A stretch of 64,000 nucleotides of DNA from Acidicapsa dinghuensis (GTDB lineage: Bacteria; Acidobacteriota; Terriglobia; Terriglobales; Acidobacteriaceae). The notes beneath the pieces are model-generated. The model did not search any database, was not told the DNA's origin, and worked only from the letters and a program-made list of their open reading frames with translations. This document shows, piece after piece, positions 17,361-35,867 of this stretch. How positions within the stretch are numbered: the first letter of the stretch is position 1; every line of letters starts with the position of its first letter. The position numbers were made by a program, and so were the translations under genes. Location: NCBI RefSeq assembly GCF_025685685.1, contig NZ_JAGSYH010000002.1, positions 420,768-484,767 of the forward strand, in the 5' to 3' direction.

Positions 17361-18305
17361 TCAGCCAATCACAACCCGGCCAATCGCAGAAGCAAGAATT
17401 TCACGTGTAATAACAAGCTGATCGGTCTGTGAAGTGCGGCGGCGAAAGAGCGCAGCCGTCTCACAGAGCACGACAATATCCTCAACCTCGGCCGGATTCA
17501 TCGCCTCAGCCAACACCAGAGCACAGAACTCGCTCTCATTCATGCCTTCCAGGCAGAATCCACGCTTCTGCGCCGCCGCGAGATAGTAGCGCACCACCGA
17601 AGCCATCATTTCGCGGATCTCCGGCTGCTGCTCCTCTGGAATTTCGCGCCGGTTTTGGCCAATTACCTGCGCCCCTGGCAAAGCGAGCTTGATGCCGAAG
17701 AGATTGTCGAGATCGCTGTCCGGCTCAAAGCTTACCGCGGTCGCCACGACCAGCACATTCTGCTTCTCCGACGTGCTCTCAATCAGTGCATCAAGCTCGG
17801 TCAACACCTCAGGATCGCTTTGCGTGAAGACAAGATCGATGCGTGGAAGCATCAACATCACCTTGTGTCGCTTATACCCGTCGACCAGGCTTTTCGCCTT
17901 GGCCAATGCGTCAGAGTCACGGGGGTTATAGACCGTCACCAGCCGCTCCATGCCGCTCGCCTTGGCAAGCGTTTGGGCCAATGACTTCTTTCCACTCTGG
18001 CTCGGCCCGATGATCAAAATCTCGTTGCCGATCTTCAGATCCACGTACGCTTCCGGAAATCGTGCTCGATCAACAAGATCCTCGACCGAACGCAGTAATT
18101 CATCCATCCCTGCAAGCCTCGGATGAAGTAGTTCGACAGGTTCGTCTTCAAGAGAAAGATCGATGCGCTCACGACGCTTGTGGCGTTCGGAGATGAATTC
18201 GATAAAGCCCGGCAGCGCCGCCACCGACCCAATGATCGTCGCCAGCACCAGCACCTGCTCAGTAAAGAGCAGAGCTGTGTCGCTACCAGCCGCCGGGTCA
18301 AACAT
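17361..18305 (-). CDS. Membrane-anchored AAA+-like ATPase with degenerate Walker B
   Basis: A 314-residue protein. One membrane helix lies at about 13-33, then a basic linker, then a P-loop fold with Walker A GPSQSGKKS (100-108). The expected Walker B is KVMLMLPRIDLVF (148-160): aligned with the AAA+ pattern hhhhDEID, the catalytic Asp-Glu pair is replaced by Pro154-Arg155. A sensor-like VLVVATAVSF follows. So it may bind ATP but hydrolyse it poorly, or act as a pseudoenzyme. The C-terminal half contains a helical lid-like segment. It is not one of the well known AAA+ families I can name. Neighbours are a divergent glycosyltransferase-like gene and nitroreductase. Confidence 0.65.
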   Translation of the reverse strand: MFDPAAGSDTALLFTEQVLVLATIIGSVAALPGFIEFISERHKRRERIDLSLEDEPVELLHPRLAGMDELLRSVEDLVDRARFPEAYVDLKIGNEILIIGPSQSGKKSLAQTLAKASGMERLVTVYNPRDSDALAKAKSLVDGYKRHKVMLMLPRIDLVFTQSDPEVLTELDALIESTSEKQNVLVVATAVSFEPDSDLDNLFGIKLALPGAQVIGQNRREIPEEQQPEIREMMASVVRYYLAAAQKRGFCLEGMNESEFCALVLAEAMNPAEVEDIVVLCETAALFRRRTSQTDQLVITREILASAIGRVVIG

Positions 18306-18490
18306 ACCGGCAGCATAGCAGGTAATCTATGCAGGGCATTGATCTGGGTACTTCAGACTGAAGTCCTTGCCCCGTTCGCGCCATGCTGCCGCGGTCGCAT
18401 CGTGGGATAATGAAACCACTCCCTCCAAAGGCATTACTTAGCCCTTAAACCTATTCAGTGACGTTGTACTAAAGGAGCGATCTTTCTCCT

Positions 18491-20092
18491 ATGCCGCGCC
18501 TCGAAATATCCCGTTCTTCGTCCGATCGACGATTCGCCAGCGACTGGCTGGCAACCATGGCCACGTGGCTGCCAGGCTCCCAATGGATGGAGAAAATCGC
18601 TACCTGGCTCATGGTCATCTCAGCCGGTGGGTTTGTCGGACTGATCTATTGGATCGCATATCGGAGGCTGCGCTATCCCAACGAACTGGAATGGGCGGAA
18701 GGCGGAATGATCGATATGGTGCGGCGCGTTGCCGCGCATCAATCGCTCTATACGGCCCCAAGCAAGCACTTCGTGCCATACATGTATACGCCACTCTACT
18801 ACTATGCGTCTGCGGCTCTGGGGCACTTTACCGGCATCCATCTCAGCACACTTCGCCTGGTAAGCCTGGCCGCCTCCACGGGATGCCTCATCCTGATTTT
18901 TCTGCTCGTTCGTCAATGGACAGGCAAGCTCTTGCCTGCAACCTTTGCCTGCGGTTTATTCGCCGCACTCGACGCCGTTGCACACTACTGGTTCGACCTT
19001 GGCCGGGTCGATATGCTGTATCTCTTCTTTATTCTTGCCGCCATCCTGCTGGCGCGGGATGGCCGGCCAATCTTGGCAGCGATCGCGTTTGCTCTTGCCT
19101 TCGACACAAAGCAAACCGCACTCGTAGTTGCTGTCTGCGTTCTTGCACATGAGCTGGATCGCCCGCGCAAGCTGCTCCAGGGGCTGCTGACATTCGCTGC
19201 TCTTGCAGGAGCTTCGGTGTGGTTTCTCAATCATCAGACACAGGGATGGTTTAGCTATTACGCATTCCGTCTGCCATCGCATCAAGCCTGGATGGTGCAT
19301 AAACTGGGATCGTTCCTGCTCCGCGATCTCGTCTTTCCCTTGAGCATTTCGCTGGTACTGATCGTTGCAGCATGCGCATTCAAGCCAGCCTCCTTCGTCA
19401 GAAACCCTCGCCAGCTACTATTTCTACTCTTCACCACCGCAGGACTAGGAATTTCCTGCATCACAGCCCGGCTTCACCTCGGTGGCACCAACAATGTCAC
19501 GCTACCCCTCTGGGCATGGATCTGCATCCTGGCAGCGCTAAGCCTGCATTCTCTGCTCGAAGCCACCAACGAGATGGAAAGCTCCGTCGGGGCGAAGCTG
19601 CGTCTTGTGTTGATGACTGCGTGTCTTCTGCAATTCCTGCAACTGGTCGAATCGCCTTCACAGTACGTGCCTACACATCAACAACAGCTTCTGGCGCAAC
19701 AAATGAATCAGAAGATCGCAGCCATCCAAGGCAATGTCTTTGTTGTTCACAATGTCGTGGATGCAGGCTCAGCAGGCAAAGTAACCTACGCCAACAGCAT
19801 GGCCATCTGGGATGTGCTTCGCGCGGACCGCGGCCCCGCCGCGCAGAATCTCCGAACTGAGCTGATCCAGTCATTTCAGCAAAAGGAGTTCTCCGCGGTT
19901 CTGGCCGATGCGTCGCCCGATTTGATGATGCCGGTCGAAGAGCCTTATCTCACCGACATCAATCATGCCGCAACTGTTGCTTATCCCCAGGAGCAACAAA
20001 CGATGCCGCCGTGGGATCAAATGCTTTTCTACACAAGTCCGGATACGCCCGGCATGAAGCCGAACGTCCTGTTTCTGCCGCAAAGCCACTAA
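18491..20092 (+). CDS. Polytopic membrane glycosyltransferase-like protein
   Basis: A 533-residue protein with about ten membrane helices and a C-terminal periplasmic part. The first loop has NELEWAEGGMIDMVRRV, resembling the acidic loop after TM1 of GT-C/PMT-like enzymes (ArnT, GT39), where an Asp/Glu binds the lipid-linked sugar. A second acidic site is FDLGRVDML. It likely transfers sugar from a polyprenyl-phosphate donor, but the donor and acceptor are unknown. The start at 18491 has AAGGAG 13 bases before; ATG codons 23 and 36 are alternatives. A second, similarly built gene lies at 46512-48242. Confidence 0.7.
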   Translation: MPRLEISRSSSDRRFASDWLATMATWLPGSQWMEKIATWLMVISAGGFVGLIYWIAYRRLRYPNELEWAEGGMIDMVRRVAAHQSLYTAPSKHFVPYMYTPLYYYASAALGHFTGIHLSTLRLVSLAASTGCLILIFLLVRQWTGKLLPATFACGLFAALDAVAHYWFDLGRVDMLYLFFILAAILLARDGRPILAAIAFALAFDTKQTALVVAVCVLAHELDRPRKLLQGLLTFAALAGASVWFLNHQTQGWFSYYAFRLPSHQAWMVHKLGSFLLRDLVFPLSISLVLIVAACAFKPASFVRNPRQLLFLLFTTAGLGISCITARLHLGGTNNVTLPLWAWICILAALSLHSLLEATNEMESSVGAKLRLVLMTACLLQFLQLVESPSQYVPTHQQQLLAQQMNQKIAAIQGNVFVVHNVVDAGSAGKVTYANSMAIWDVLRADRGPAAQNLRTELIQSFQQKEFSAVLADASPDLMMPVEEPYLTDINHAATVAYPQEQQTMPPWDQMLFYTSPDTPGMKPNVLFLPQSH

Positions 20093-20158
20093 GTTTGCAG
20101 GCGTTGTCGTGCCATCGGTCATACGTGCAGACTGCATAGAGACCATTACGATAAAACC

Positions 20159-20659
20159 ATGCAAATACAAAAGGCGACGGCTCAGAACATCGCACAAATC
20201 ATGACGCTCGTGCGCCGTGTAGTGCCCCTGATGCGAGCTGTAGGCAATCTGCAGTGGGATGACACCTATCCCAACCCAGAAGTCTTCCTGCGCGACGTAG
20301 AGAAGGATCAGCTTTGGATCGCCGTGATCGATGGCGCCGTAGCCGGTGTCGCCGCCATTACTCAGGATCAAGAGCCGGAATACGCCAACGTCGGCTGGGA
20401 CATTGCAGAGCCCGCGATCGTTGTGCACCGTCTCGCCGTCGACCCGGAATTTCGCGGGCGTGGCATCGCCGAAGCGCTCATGCGCCACGCCGAGGAGATT
20501 GCCCTGTCACACGGCATCTCCATCCTCCGCGTAGATACCAACACGAAAAATCCCGCCACGCAGCAGCTTTTTCCAAAGCTCGGATACACATTGTCGGGGG
20601 AAACAGAACTTGGCTTTCGCGCAGGATTGCGGTTTCTTTGCTATGAGAAACGATTGTGA
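20159..20659 (+). CDS. GNAT-family acetyltransferase
   Basis: A 166-residue single-domain GNAT. The acetyl-CoA-binding region V-D-PEFRGRGIAEALMRHAEEIA (about 97-116) contains the R/Q-x-x-G-x-G/A loop, preceded by the beta4 strand VVHRLAV and followed by LRVDTNTKNPATQQLFPKLGY, a usual C-terminal GNAT pattern. The substrate is unknown. It stands 66 nt after the polytopic glycosyltransferase-like gene on the same strand and may be cotranscribed. The ribosome site is weak. Confidence 0.88.
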   Translation: MQIQKATAQNIAQIMTLVRRVVPLMRAVGNLQWDDTYPNPEVFLRDVEKDQLWIAVIDGAVAGVAAITQDQEPEYANVGWDIAEPAIVVHRLAVDPEFRGRGIAEALMRHAEEIALSHGISILRVDTNTKNPATQQLFPKLGYTLSGETELGFRAGLRFLCYEKRL

Positions 20660-20713
20660 AGGATTTTCTGCTCTTCCCAATTGGATTCGTCATGTGCAAA
20701 TCAAAAGACGTTG

Positions 20714-21007
20714 CTATTTATGGACTGAATCAGAGACAAACATTTCTTCCGTCGGCTCGGCGTATATCGTTACCCAGCGATTCTTGTCCATTTGTATCGA
20801 GCGGATATACCACCGATAGCCAGGTTGATCCGAATCAATCAAGTGGACACGATCGACGGACGCGAGTTCAGGGTGATACCTGCGGATTAACTTTACGATG
20901 TGATTGCGAGTCGGTGTTTTCAGAGATTCTCCTCTGAGCGTTTCTTCACGGCTTGCAAGCTCCTCTCCGCGGAAGTTCCTCTCCACCCATAACAATTTGA
21001 CCAGCAT
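20714..21007 (-). CDS. Hypothetical 97-residue protein
   Basis: Small protein with a charged N-terminal half and a patterned second half (HIVKLIRRYHPELASVDRVHLIDSDQPGYRWYIRSI), plausible as a folded domain. AAAGGTG lies nine bases before the ATG. No motif is recognised. It is on the minus strand next to rpoC but beyond the rpoC terminator, so it is independent. I give it moderate weight because codon pattern and ribosome site are the only support. Confidence 0.45.
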   Translation of the reverse strand: MLVKLLWVERNFRGEELASREETLRGESLKTPTRNHIVKLIRRYHPELASVDRVHLIDSDQPGYRWYIRSIQMDKNRWVTIYAEPTEEMFVSDSVHK

Positions 21008-21056
21008 GTTTCGCGCACCTTTCGCAAATACCGATTATGGGCTATTCGGTGCAAAG

Positions 21057-21086
21057 AAAAAGCCCAATCTTTCGATCGGGCTTTTT
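21057..21086. terminator. Bidirectional terminator downstream of rpoC
   Basis: AAAAAGCCC and GGGCTTTTT pair around an imperfect inner stem (ATC/GAT) with loop TTTC; U runs occur on both strands. It closes the rpoBC transcript 37 nt past the rpoC stop. Confidence 0.8.
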
Positions 21087-21123
21087 AAGTTTTGCGGGCA
21101 AAGCCCACGATTGAGTCAGTAAA

Positions 21124-25317
<4,194 letters not shown>

Positions 25318-25440
25318 GGCGACCCTCCTATACGTGATCGTCGCTGTTTCCAGGGCATCTACTGCGGGGATTTCTGCCTGACCCTGGGAAGCGGTTTCTA
25401 AGCCACTCCGGCAGTTCCCTCAATGTCTTGCTGCGGGTGC

Positions 25441-25475
25441 CCCACCCTTGCCGCGTTCTTTGCGGCAAGGGTGGG
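25441..25475. repeat. Perfect hairpin between rpoB and rpoC
   Basis: CCCACCCTTGCCGC and GCGGCAAGGGTGGG (14 bp, perfect) around the loop GTTCTTT. It lies just after the rpoB stop with no U run on the transcript side, so a processing, stability or dispersed-repeat role is more likely than termination. The related string CCCCACCCTTGCCG recurs at about 30450. Confidence 0.7.
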
Positions 25476-25485
25476 AAAACCACAG

Positions 25486-29976
<4,491 letters not shown>

Positions 29977-30769
29977 GCTTCACTCCTGAGACCCGTGTCC
30001 CCGGAGTTCCAGCCTCTTGCCCGGCTGGAGAACCGCCGTCCCAGGTCCTGGACGCACGGCATACTCCGGAATTTATTTCGTGCGGTACTGCTAGTCCGCA
30101 ATCGCGGAATTCATCTGCGAATTCCGTCCTGCCATGTCGCGCGCTGCAACCAAACTACCCGCGGCGCAACTCAAATACTGCAATCGCCAGACTTCGGCGG
30201 CGGAACTCTGAGGTTTTTCCACTTGCCCTATTTCGACCGGCGCGGCTAAACTCCCGTTTGTTGGGAGCCTGCGGCCCTCGAAAGCGCGAGTGGTCAGGCT
30301 TTTACAGGTGTGGCAGCGGCTTGGACAGCGCGATTCGATTCCGCAGTTAGGGGATTGGATAGCAGAAATCCGGACACGCCAAATCGCCCGCAGAGACAAA
30401 GTGTCCCGCGAGCGCAGCTAAATTTCTGTGCCCTGATTCCGAATTTGCTCCCCACCCTTGCCGATCCGACGCTCGCTTCTAATTAAGCCCGCTCAGCTCA
30501 CGATCCAGTAATTACTCCGCACGCAATTACCGGCCATGCGCAACTCGCGCGGTACCATGATGTACCGCACGCCACATTTCCGATTCCGCCTGAAAATTTC
30601 TCCGAGTACGCATTTCCGGCCCCTCCCAAACGATCGGGACGCAAAAAGGGACGGCAAGACGCGCAACTTTTAATGTAGCGCGTCTTGGCCGCAATTGCAA
30701 ATGCGTGGTATTGAAATTGCTAGGAAAGCCTTCCGGCTTCGCACGAAACCATGAAAACCGAAAATCCGG
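29977..30769. other. Long gene-free stretch between rplL and rpoB
   Basis: 793 nt without a supportable gene. The 102-aa minus-strand frame at 30091-30399 has no coding character. It holds several hairpins: GGAATTC/GAATTCC at about 30106-30125, the 30655-30687 hairpin, and GAAGCC-GGAA-GGCTTTC near 30735. In Escherichia coli this gap holds an attenuator and an RNase III site, so a similar role is likely. Confidence 0.6.
30655..30687 (-). promoter_or_regulatory. Hairpin, possible rplL-rpoB attenuator
   Basis: Read on the minus strand, CAAGACGCGC pairs perfectly with GCGCGTCTTG (10 bp, 13-nt loop), and a TTTTT follows about 7 nt later. It lies 83 nt after the rplL stop, where attenuation between ribosomal protein and polymerase genes is known. 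Confidence 0.45.
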
Positions 30770-31153
30770 TTACTTGATTTCGACAGTAGCGACGCCTTCG
30801 AACTTCTTCTTGACGGTCTCAGCCTCTTCCTTGCTCACGTTCTCCTTGAGCGGCTTCGGAGCGCCATCGACCAGGTCCTTGGCCTCCTTCAGGCCGAGCG
30901 AGGTCACTTCACGGACAGCCTTAATGGTCGCGATCTTGTTCGCGCCAGCATCCTTCAGGATGACCGTGAACTCGGTCTGCTCTGCGGCAGCCTCAGGAGC
31001 CGCGGCGCCAGCGCCACCAGCCGCCACAACAGCCACCGGGGCCGCTGCCGCCGCGGAAACGCCGAGGCGCTCCTCAAGGGCCTTCACCAGAGCCGCTGCT
31101 TCCAGCAGGCTCAGGCTTACAATCTGCTCTTCAATCTGCTTAACATCCGCCAT
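30770..31153 (-). CDS. rplL: Ribosomal protein bL12 (L7/L12)
   Basis: 127 residues with the N-terminal dimer domain ([32 protein letters not shown]), a hinge rich in Ala, Gly and Val, and the C-terminal factor-binding domain [40 protein letters not shown]. The ATG at 31153 is preceded by GGAG; the upstream in-frame ATG (31171) adds six atypical residues. The C-terminal domain binds EF-Tu and EF-G on the ribosome stalk. It follows rplJ after 126 nt. Confidence 0.97.
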   Translation of the reverse strand: MADVKQIEEQIVSLSLLEAAALVKALEERLGVSAAAAAPVAVVAAGGAGAAAPEAAAEQTEFTVILKDAGANKIATIKAVREVTSLGLKEAKDLVDGAPKPLKENVSKEEAETVKKKFEGVATVEIK

Positions 31154-31279
31154 TGTTCTTCTCCAGTCCAAAAACTTGTTTGATTACTACTGCCCGCCTG
31201 CCAGAAGCCAAGGTTTCCGATGCGCCAGACTCGCGCCCCTTGCCGCCTTCAGCGGAAAACTTATTGCCAAACCAGCCAG

Positions 31280-31819
31280 TTACGCGGCTGGTCCGGAAAA
31301 CTTCTCGGCCTTCACGGCCTCGTTGACCACCACCGCCAAGTCGCGGCCCGTGGCATTCAGCACCGTTACCAGGCGCTGCGCCGGAGCGTTGATCAGGAAG
31401 AGCAGCTTTGCGTAAATCTCTTCCTTCGGAGGCATCGCCGCCAGAGCCTTCACTTCTTCAGGCTTGATCAGCTTGCCGTCAACAATGCCCAGCTTGAAAG
31501 TAAAATCGGCATTGTCTGTCACCCACTTCGAGAAGGCCTTGGCCAGCTCGACCGGGTCACCCGAGGTGAACGCCGCAGCGCTCACACCCTTCAGCCCCTT
31601 GAGAGCCTCTTCGACCTTCGTGCCCTCGCCGGCCTTTGCCGCCAGCTTGTTCTTGAGCACGTGGTACTTACCGCCGGCCGCGCGCACAACCTTGCGCAGC
31701 TCGAAGTCCTGAGCCACCGTCATCTTGGAAAAAGTGCCAATGATCGCCGTCGTGGAGGTTTCAAGCTCCTTGGCCAGCACCTTCACCTTCTCACTCTTCT
31801 TCGCCCTGGATAATGCCAT
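31280..31819 (-). CDS. rplJ: Ribosomal protein uL10
   Basis: 179 residues. L10 anchors the L7/L12 stalk. I chose the ATG at 31819, which has GGAG eight bases upstream, over the frame's first ATG at 31846, because the family starts with [19 protein letters not shown]. The conserved region [27 protein letters not shown] and [16 protein letters not shown]-like segment are intact; the C-terminal helix that binds L7/L12 is present. It follows rplA in the same operon. Confidence 0.96.
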   Translation of the reverse strand: MALSRAKKSEKVKVLAKELETSTTAIIGTFSKMTVAQDFELRKVVRAAGGKYHVLKNKLAAKAGEGTKVEEALKGLKGVSAAAFTSGDPVELAKAFSKWVTDNADFTFKLGIVDGKLIKPEEVKALAAMPPKEEIYAKLLFLINAPAQRLVTVLNATGRDLAVVVNEAVKAEKFSGPAA

Positions 31820-31969
31820 CGCTTTCGCTCCTGCCCCTGGCTTCACACCCGCTGGCGCTTCGCGCCATCCATCTCATCTTTTCGGCGTCACCGCGCCAGA
31901 GGCTCAAAAGAGGAGTTTTCGGGAAAAACTGAAATCCTGCCTGGAATCGCCCACAATCCTGAAGGCTGC
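31820..31969 (-). ncRNA. rplJ 5' leader, candidate L10 autoregulatory region
   Basis: 150 nt between rplA and rplJ with no gene. It contains a GGCGC-GAA-GCGCC hairpin and the GGAG before rplJ. In many bacteria L10(L12) binds such a leader, but I cannot confirm the conserved kink-turn fold by eye. Confidence 0.3.
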
Positions 31970-32680
31970 TTACGCCTTCACAGCTGCATCCGCCGCAGCG
32001 CCGTCAATCGGAACCCCAGGCCCCATAGTCGAGCTCAGCGTGATCCCCTTGACATACTTACCCTTAGCCGCCGAAGGCTTGGCGCGCATCACGCTCGCCA
32101 GCACCGTGTTCGCGTTATCGACCAGCTTCTCAGGCGCAAAGCTCAACTTGCCCACCGGCACATGCACCAGAGCGGTCTTATCGGCGCGGAACTCTACCTT
32201 ACCGGCCTTGATTTCCTTAATCGCCGCAGCCACATCCTGCGTCACCGTACCCGTCTTCGGGTTCGGCATCAGGCCGCGCGGTCCGAGCACCTTACCCAGG
32301 CGACCCACCGACTTCATCATGTCCGGCGTCGCGATCAGCGCATCAAAAGCGGTCCAGGATTCCTTCTGGATCTTCTCAACCATCTCTTCGCCGCCGACAA
32401 AATCCGCGCCGGCCGCCTCGGCGTCCTTCAGGCGGTCGCCCGAAGCGATCACCGCCACAATCTTGGTCTTGCCTAGTCCGTGCGGCAGAACCACCGTTCC
32501 ACGCACCATCTGATCGGCATGCCGGGTGTCGACGCCAAGACGCAGGGTCAGATCGACGGTCTCGTCGAATTTAGCGAACTTGACCTTCTGCAGAAGGGTA
32601 ACTGCCTCAGGCAGCAGATAGTTGCGCGATTCCACTGCGGCGCGCGCCTTCGTAATATTCTTGCTGGCTTTCTTTGCCAT
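31970..32680 (-). CDS. rplA: Ribosomal protein uL1
   Basis: 236 residues, starting [20 protein letters not shown] and containing the L1 signatures [24 protein letters not shown] and [22 protein letters not shown]. It begins the rplA-rplJ-rplL-rpoB-rpoC unit. In most bacteria rplK sits directly upstream; here rplK is about 15.7 kb away and has its own terminator, so rplA needs its own promoter, for which a candidate lies at 32844-32872. The transcript leader would be about 155 nt. Confidence 0.97.
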   Translation of the reverse strand: MAKKASKNITKARAAVESRNYLLPEAVTLLQKVKFAKFDETVDLTLRLGVDTRHADQMVRGTVVLPHGLGKTKIVAVIASGDRLKDAEAAGADFVGGEEMVEKIQKESWTAFDALIATPDMMKSVGRLGKVLGPRGLMPNPKTGTVTQDVAAAIKEIKAGKVEFRADKTALVHVPVGKLSFAPEKLVDNANTVLASVMRAKPSAAKGKYVKGITLSSTMGPGVPIDGAAADAAVKA

Positions 32681-32843
32681 GCTCCCTCATCTCCCACCGC
32701 ACATGCCAGTCCCGGTCATTTCGACCTTTTACAGGAAGCTCGGAGATCCTCCTCGATCGGCCATTCGCCCAATCAAGTCTCAACGAGCCCAAGTGCCGTG
32801 GTGCTTTTGATGGGCCACTCGGTGAGAGTGGACACATCTATGA

Positions 32844-32872
32844 AGTATGCCAGAAAGCCGTTCCGAGAGCAA
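32844..32872 (-). promoter_or_regulatory. Candidate promoter of rplA-rplJ-rplL-rpoB-rpoC
   Basis: On the minus strand, TTGCTC and CATACT are spaced by 17 bp, about 165 nt before the rplA start. The -10 matches consensus at four of six positions, the -35 at three. A small CCACTC/GAGTGG hairpin follows in the leader. Read by eye. Confidence 0.35.
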
Positions 32873-32888
32873 ATGCGGCTGAGCCGTT

Positions 32889-33383
32889 TTACTTCGCTGG
32901 CCTTAACCGTTGCATTCGTGCCGCGCCGGAAAGCACCTGCCGGACGACCACCTCAACCCGTCCGCCTCTGCCCTCCCGTTCCCAGCGATACGCCCCATCC
33001 GTAGTACGCCGGTAGAGCGGCATCGGGATCACGCTCCCTCGACCATTGGTCGGATTGGCCTCATCGTGGTGGGCAGCACAGTTTCCCCGTGTCAGTACCG
33101 GCCCTAACGCCTGAAAGCTGTACGGCGAAGTCATCCGAATCTTAGCCTCGACATTTTCGCTGATCAGCATTACCGGCAAGCCGGCTTCAAAAATCTTCGC
33201 CAATACGTCACTGTTGCTGGACACACGGCAGCAGCCACCCGCGGACTTGCGTCCCGCAATTCCACAATCTGCCTCTTGATAACGATAGAAAGAAAACTTC
33301 ACTTCGATCTCAGTTCCACCCATCAAACGAATCTTTCCTGCCTGACTTGTTAGCACTGAAATCACGCTGCCTTGATTCGTCAT
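32889..33383 (-). CDS. Unknown 164-residue protein
   Basis: A protein of mixed composition starting MTNQGSVISVLTSQAGKIRLMGGTEIEVKF, with a good AAAGGGG ribosome site before the ATG. The middle (DVLAKIFEAGLPVMLISENVEAKIRMTS) looks like a folded domain, and the tail is Arg/Gly-rich. No Cys cluster, signal peptide or recognised motif was seen. It lies just upstream of rplA, over the edge of the accessory block, and its end overlaps the region upstream of the candidate rplA promoter. Function unknown. Confidence 0.45.
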   Translation of the reverse strand: MTNQGSVISVLTSQAGKIRLMGGTEIEVKFSFYRYQEADCGIAGRKSAGGCCRVSSNSDVLAKIFEAGLPVMLISENVEAKIRMTSPYSFQALGPVLTRGNCAAHHDEANPTNGRGSVIPMPLYRRTTDGAYRWEREGRGGRVEVVVRQVLSGAARMQRLRPAK

Positions 33384-33695
33384 AACTACCCCTTTGCGTT
33401 TCCTACCTGTGGATAGTAAGGCGACTTTCGCCGGGCGCGGGTGACGAACAGCACAGCAGTTACACCACCTTCAGGTCACAAGGCCAACGGATTTCATTAC
33501 GGGCATAACTGGATGAAACAAGCTATCGGCGCGGCATCCAGCCGAGTCCAAACGAGACTTAGCCGAAAGAGAGCGTTTTTGATGCTCTGCCCCGCACTCA
33601 GACCTGAATTACCAGGCGGTCAGTGAGTCTCAAACAGAAAAGGAGCAGCATATTGCCACTCCCTCTCAAACAAGTGAAGCCTCAAACGAGTTCAG
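33384..33695. other. Gene-free gap
   Basis: 312 nt between the unknown gene and the CocE-like gene on the same strand. I see no convincing gene, terminator or promoter. Confidence 0.5.
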
Positions 33696-35723
33696 TTACT
33701 TCGTTTCCGGCACCACAGTCAGCGTCATGCTGCTGGGATACTGCGCGCTGTGATGAATGGAAGTGTGAGCCACCACACCAGTGGTTTCGTCGTAGTTATT
33801 GCCACCCGTATTCAGGTTGCGATCAAACCGCGGAAAGTTTGCGCCAGCCACTTCCAACCGGATGCGATGGCCTCTTCCGAAGTAGTTACTCGTAACCATC
33901 GGCGTCAGCGTTACCTTGTACACCTTCCCATTCTCCATCAGCACCTTCTTGTCATCGCCCTCGCGATAGCGCAGCCGCTGAATCGTCTCGTCCAGGTTGT
34001 AAGCAGTACCATCCGGCTGCACGTCGATCAGCTTGGCCGTCACATCCGTATCCTTCACATCGCTGCTGACGTAGTAAGTGACGGTGATAGGACCGCTGAC
34101 CTCCACACCATCATCCAGCGGATCACTCGTATATACGAGGATGTCGTCGCGAGTCTCCATCTTGCGCTGATCCAGCGCCCCGCCATTGCCAGGGATGGTA
34201 TTCGCCGCGCAACACACATTGCCGCCATAGCTCGGCGTTGGATTCATCGGGTCATACGTGAAAGTGTCCGGCGCATCCGGCGCATTCTTCACGGCCTTCG
34301 TCTCCGCTGCCGCAAACTTCAGCAACGGAGCCTGCCCCTTATCCGCAACAAGCAGCAACTTGCCGTCGCCGTTCATCGTGTTCGCATGCCCATTGCTCGT
34401 AAGCGCCAGCGTCACCGGAGCTGCCCCCTTGGGCGGCCACGTTTCGCTCTTCTTCCACTGATTCACGCCCATCTCGTAATACATCACCTTGGGCTGCTTC
34501 TCCAGAAACCCGTTATCCTCACCCTTCAGGAAGTGGTCAAACCACGAGAACGTCATCTCGTCGTAGTCCAGCCGCGCATCGCCCATATCGCGTTCGCCTA
34601 CCACCGTCTTCTCTGTCGCGCGCTTGTACCCGCAATGCAGCGTCGGAGCGATCACCGCATACTGATCCTCACGAAACAGATTCGACTGGTCGTTGCGCAC
34701 AAAGTTATACGCCGCCAGATTCGGCCCAATGCTTACGTCATACCAGGTCATAAACCAAAATCCCGGCTTATGAATCGGCATCGTGTCGCTCTGCCACAAT
34801 CCACCCTTGCGCCACGCCGGGTCGCCCGGAGTGCGCTCAATCATCGCGCCACCCGTATCCACCGGCATCTTATCCGCATAAATACCTGCAGGCCCACCAG
34901 CCGCCTTGATGATGTCCTGCTCAGGAAGGTGCTTGAACGCCTCGGCCCAGTCAATCTGCTTCATCTGTGGAGCCAGATCGAACAGCTTCGCTCCTTCAAT
35001 CAACTGCTCCTGTGTAGCATCCTTCGGAAACATCGGCCGGATCTGATTCTGCTCCCCCGCTATCCAGTCGATAAACAGCATCTGCACCGCGCCCCCGCGG
35101 TACCAGTTGCCCTGCTCGTTGTACGGGCCCACCTTGCCCACGCCCGCGCCAAAGCTCTGCGGAATGATCGTTGTCAAATACTGATTGTTCAGCGACGCCG
35201 CAGCAAGCTGCCACTCAGCAGTCGAAGAACAGCCGATCAGGCCGATCTTGCCGTTGCCCCAATCCTGCTTGCCCATCCAGTTGAACTGATCTTCCGCATC
35301 CGTCAACGGCGCGCCAAGAATGTCATAGTTCCCTTCGCTGAAGAAGTGCCCGCGCTCATTCATCTCCACAATGGCGTAGCCGCGCTTCACATACTCCAGT
35401 TCCGTGCTCATATCGCGCCAGGTACCGTTGCGCACATCCCAAAAATTGAAGTTATACGGCGTGCGGCTGAAGACAATCGGCACTTTCTTGCTCGTGTCCT
35501 TGGGCCGATAGATGTCCGCCTGCATGCGTGTGCCATCGCGCATCGGCACCATCACCTTCCGATCAATGATCGCGATATCTTCAAGCTGCTTTTCAACCTC
35601 TTCCCGATGCTTGATCAGCGCAGCGTGCTCTTCCGGCGTCATAGGAGCACGTGGCCCTTGCGCATACAAAGAGGTGAAAGCAGATACAACAGCAACAGCG
35701 ACAGCAAGCGACCGCACGCGCAT
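33696..35723 (-). CDS. Secreted CocE/NonD-family hydrolase (X-Pro dipeptidyl-peptidase-like)
   Basis: 675 residues with an N-terminal signal (Ala/Val-rich, ending near YAQ). The alpha/beta-hydrolase core contains [19 protein letters not shown], the nucleophile region [13 protein letters not shown] (162-174; Ser166 is the candidate nucleophile, although the usual GxSxxG is not complete) and NERGHFFSE. The second half is a jelly-roll as in CocE. The family hydrolyses peptides or esters; the real substrate is not known. It diverges from the M14 peptidase gene across 144 bp. Part of the block inserted between rplK and rplA. Confidence 0.85.
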   Translation of the reverse strand: MRVRSLAVAVAVVSAFTSLYAQGPRAPMTPEEHAALIKHREEVEKQLEDIAIIDRKVMVPMRDGTRMQADIYRPKDTSKKVPIVFSRTPYNFNFWDVRNGTWRDMSTELEYVKRGYAIVEMNERGHFFSEGNYDILGAPLTDAEDQFNWMGKQDWGNGKIGLIGCSSTAEWQLAAASLNNQYLTTIIPQSFGAGVGKVGPYNEQGNWYRGGAVQMLFIDWIAGEQNQIRPMFPKDATQEQLIEGAKLFDLAPQMKQIDWAEAFKHLPEQDIIKAAGGPAGIYADKMPVDTGGAMIERTPGDPAWRKGGLWQSDTMPIHKPGFWFMTWYDVSIGPNLAAYNFVRNDQSNLFREDQYAVIAPTLHCGYKRATEKTVVGERDMGDARLDYDEMTFSWFDHFLKGEDNGFLEKQPKVMYYEMGVNQWKKSETWPPKGAAPVTLALTSNGHANTMNGDGKLLLVADKGQAPLLKFAAAETKAVKNAPDAPDTFTYDPMNPTPSYGGNVCCAANTIPGNGGALDQRKMETRDDILVYTSDPLDDGVEVSGPITVTYYVSSDVKDTDVTAKLIDVQPDGTAYNLDETIQRLRYREGDDKKVLMENGKVYKVTLTPMVTSNYFGRGHRIRLEVAGANFPRFDRNLNTGGNNYDETTGVVAHTSIHHSAQYPSSMTLTVVPETK

Positions 35724-35867
35724 CGGACAAGCTCCTGGAAGGTCTCTGAAACAAATACCGACAGCTTAACAGCATGCACACATGCGATTGGCAGGAAAGA
35801 TTTAGCCCCAGACGCCTTGCGGCGCGTTACCATTGCGGAAATACTTTTCCCGCCGGAGCCCGAGCCC

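Noticed and set aside
30091-30399. 102-residue minus-strand frame between rplL and rpoB
   Set aside because: Arg/Ser-rich, no motif, no clear ribosome site; the region looks like a regulatory spacer.
33750-35867. Upstream 706 codons of the frame that contains the M14 peptidase
   Set aside because: The stretch is antisense to the CocE-like gene; the signal peptide and ribosome site place the true M14 start at 35868.
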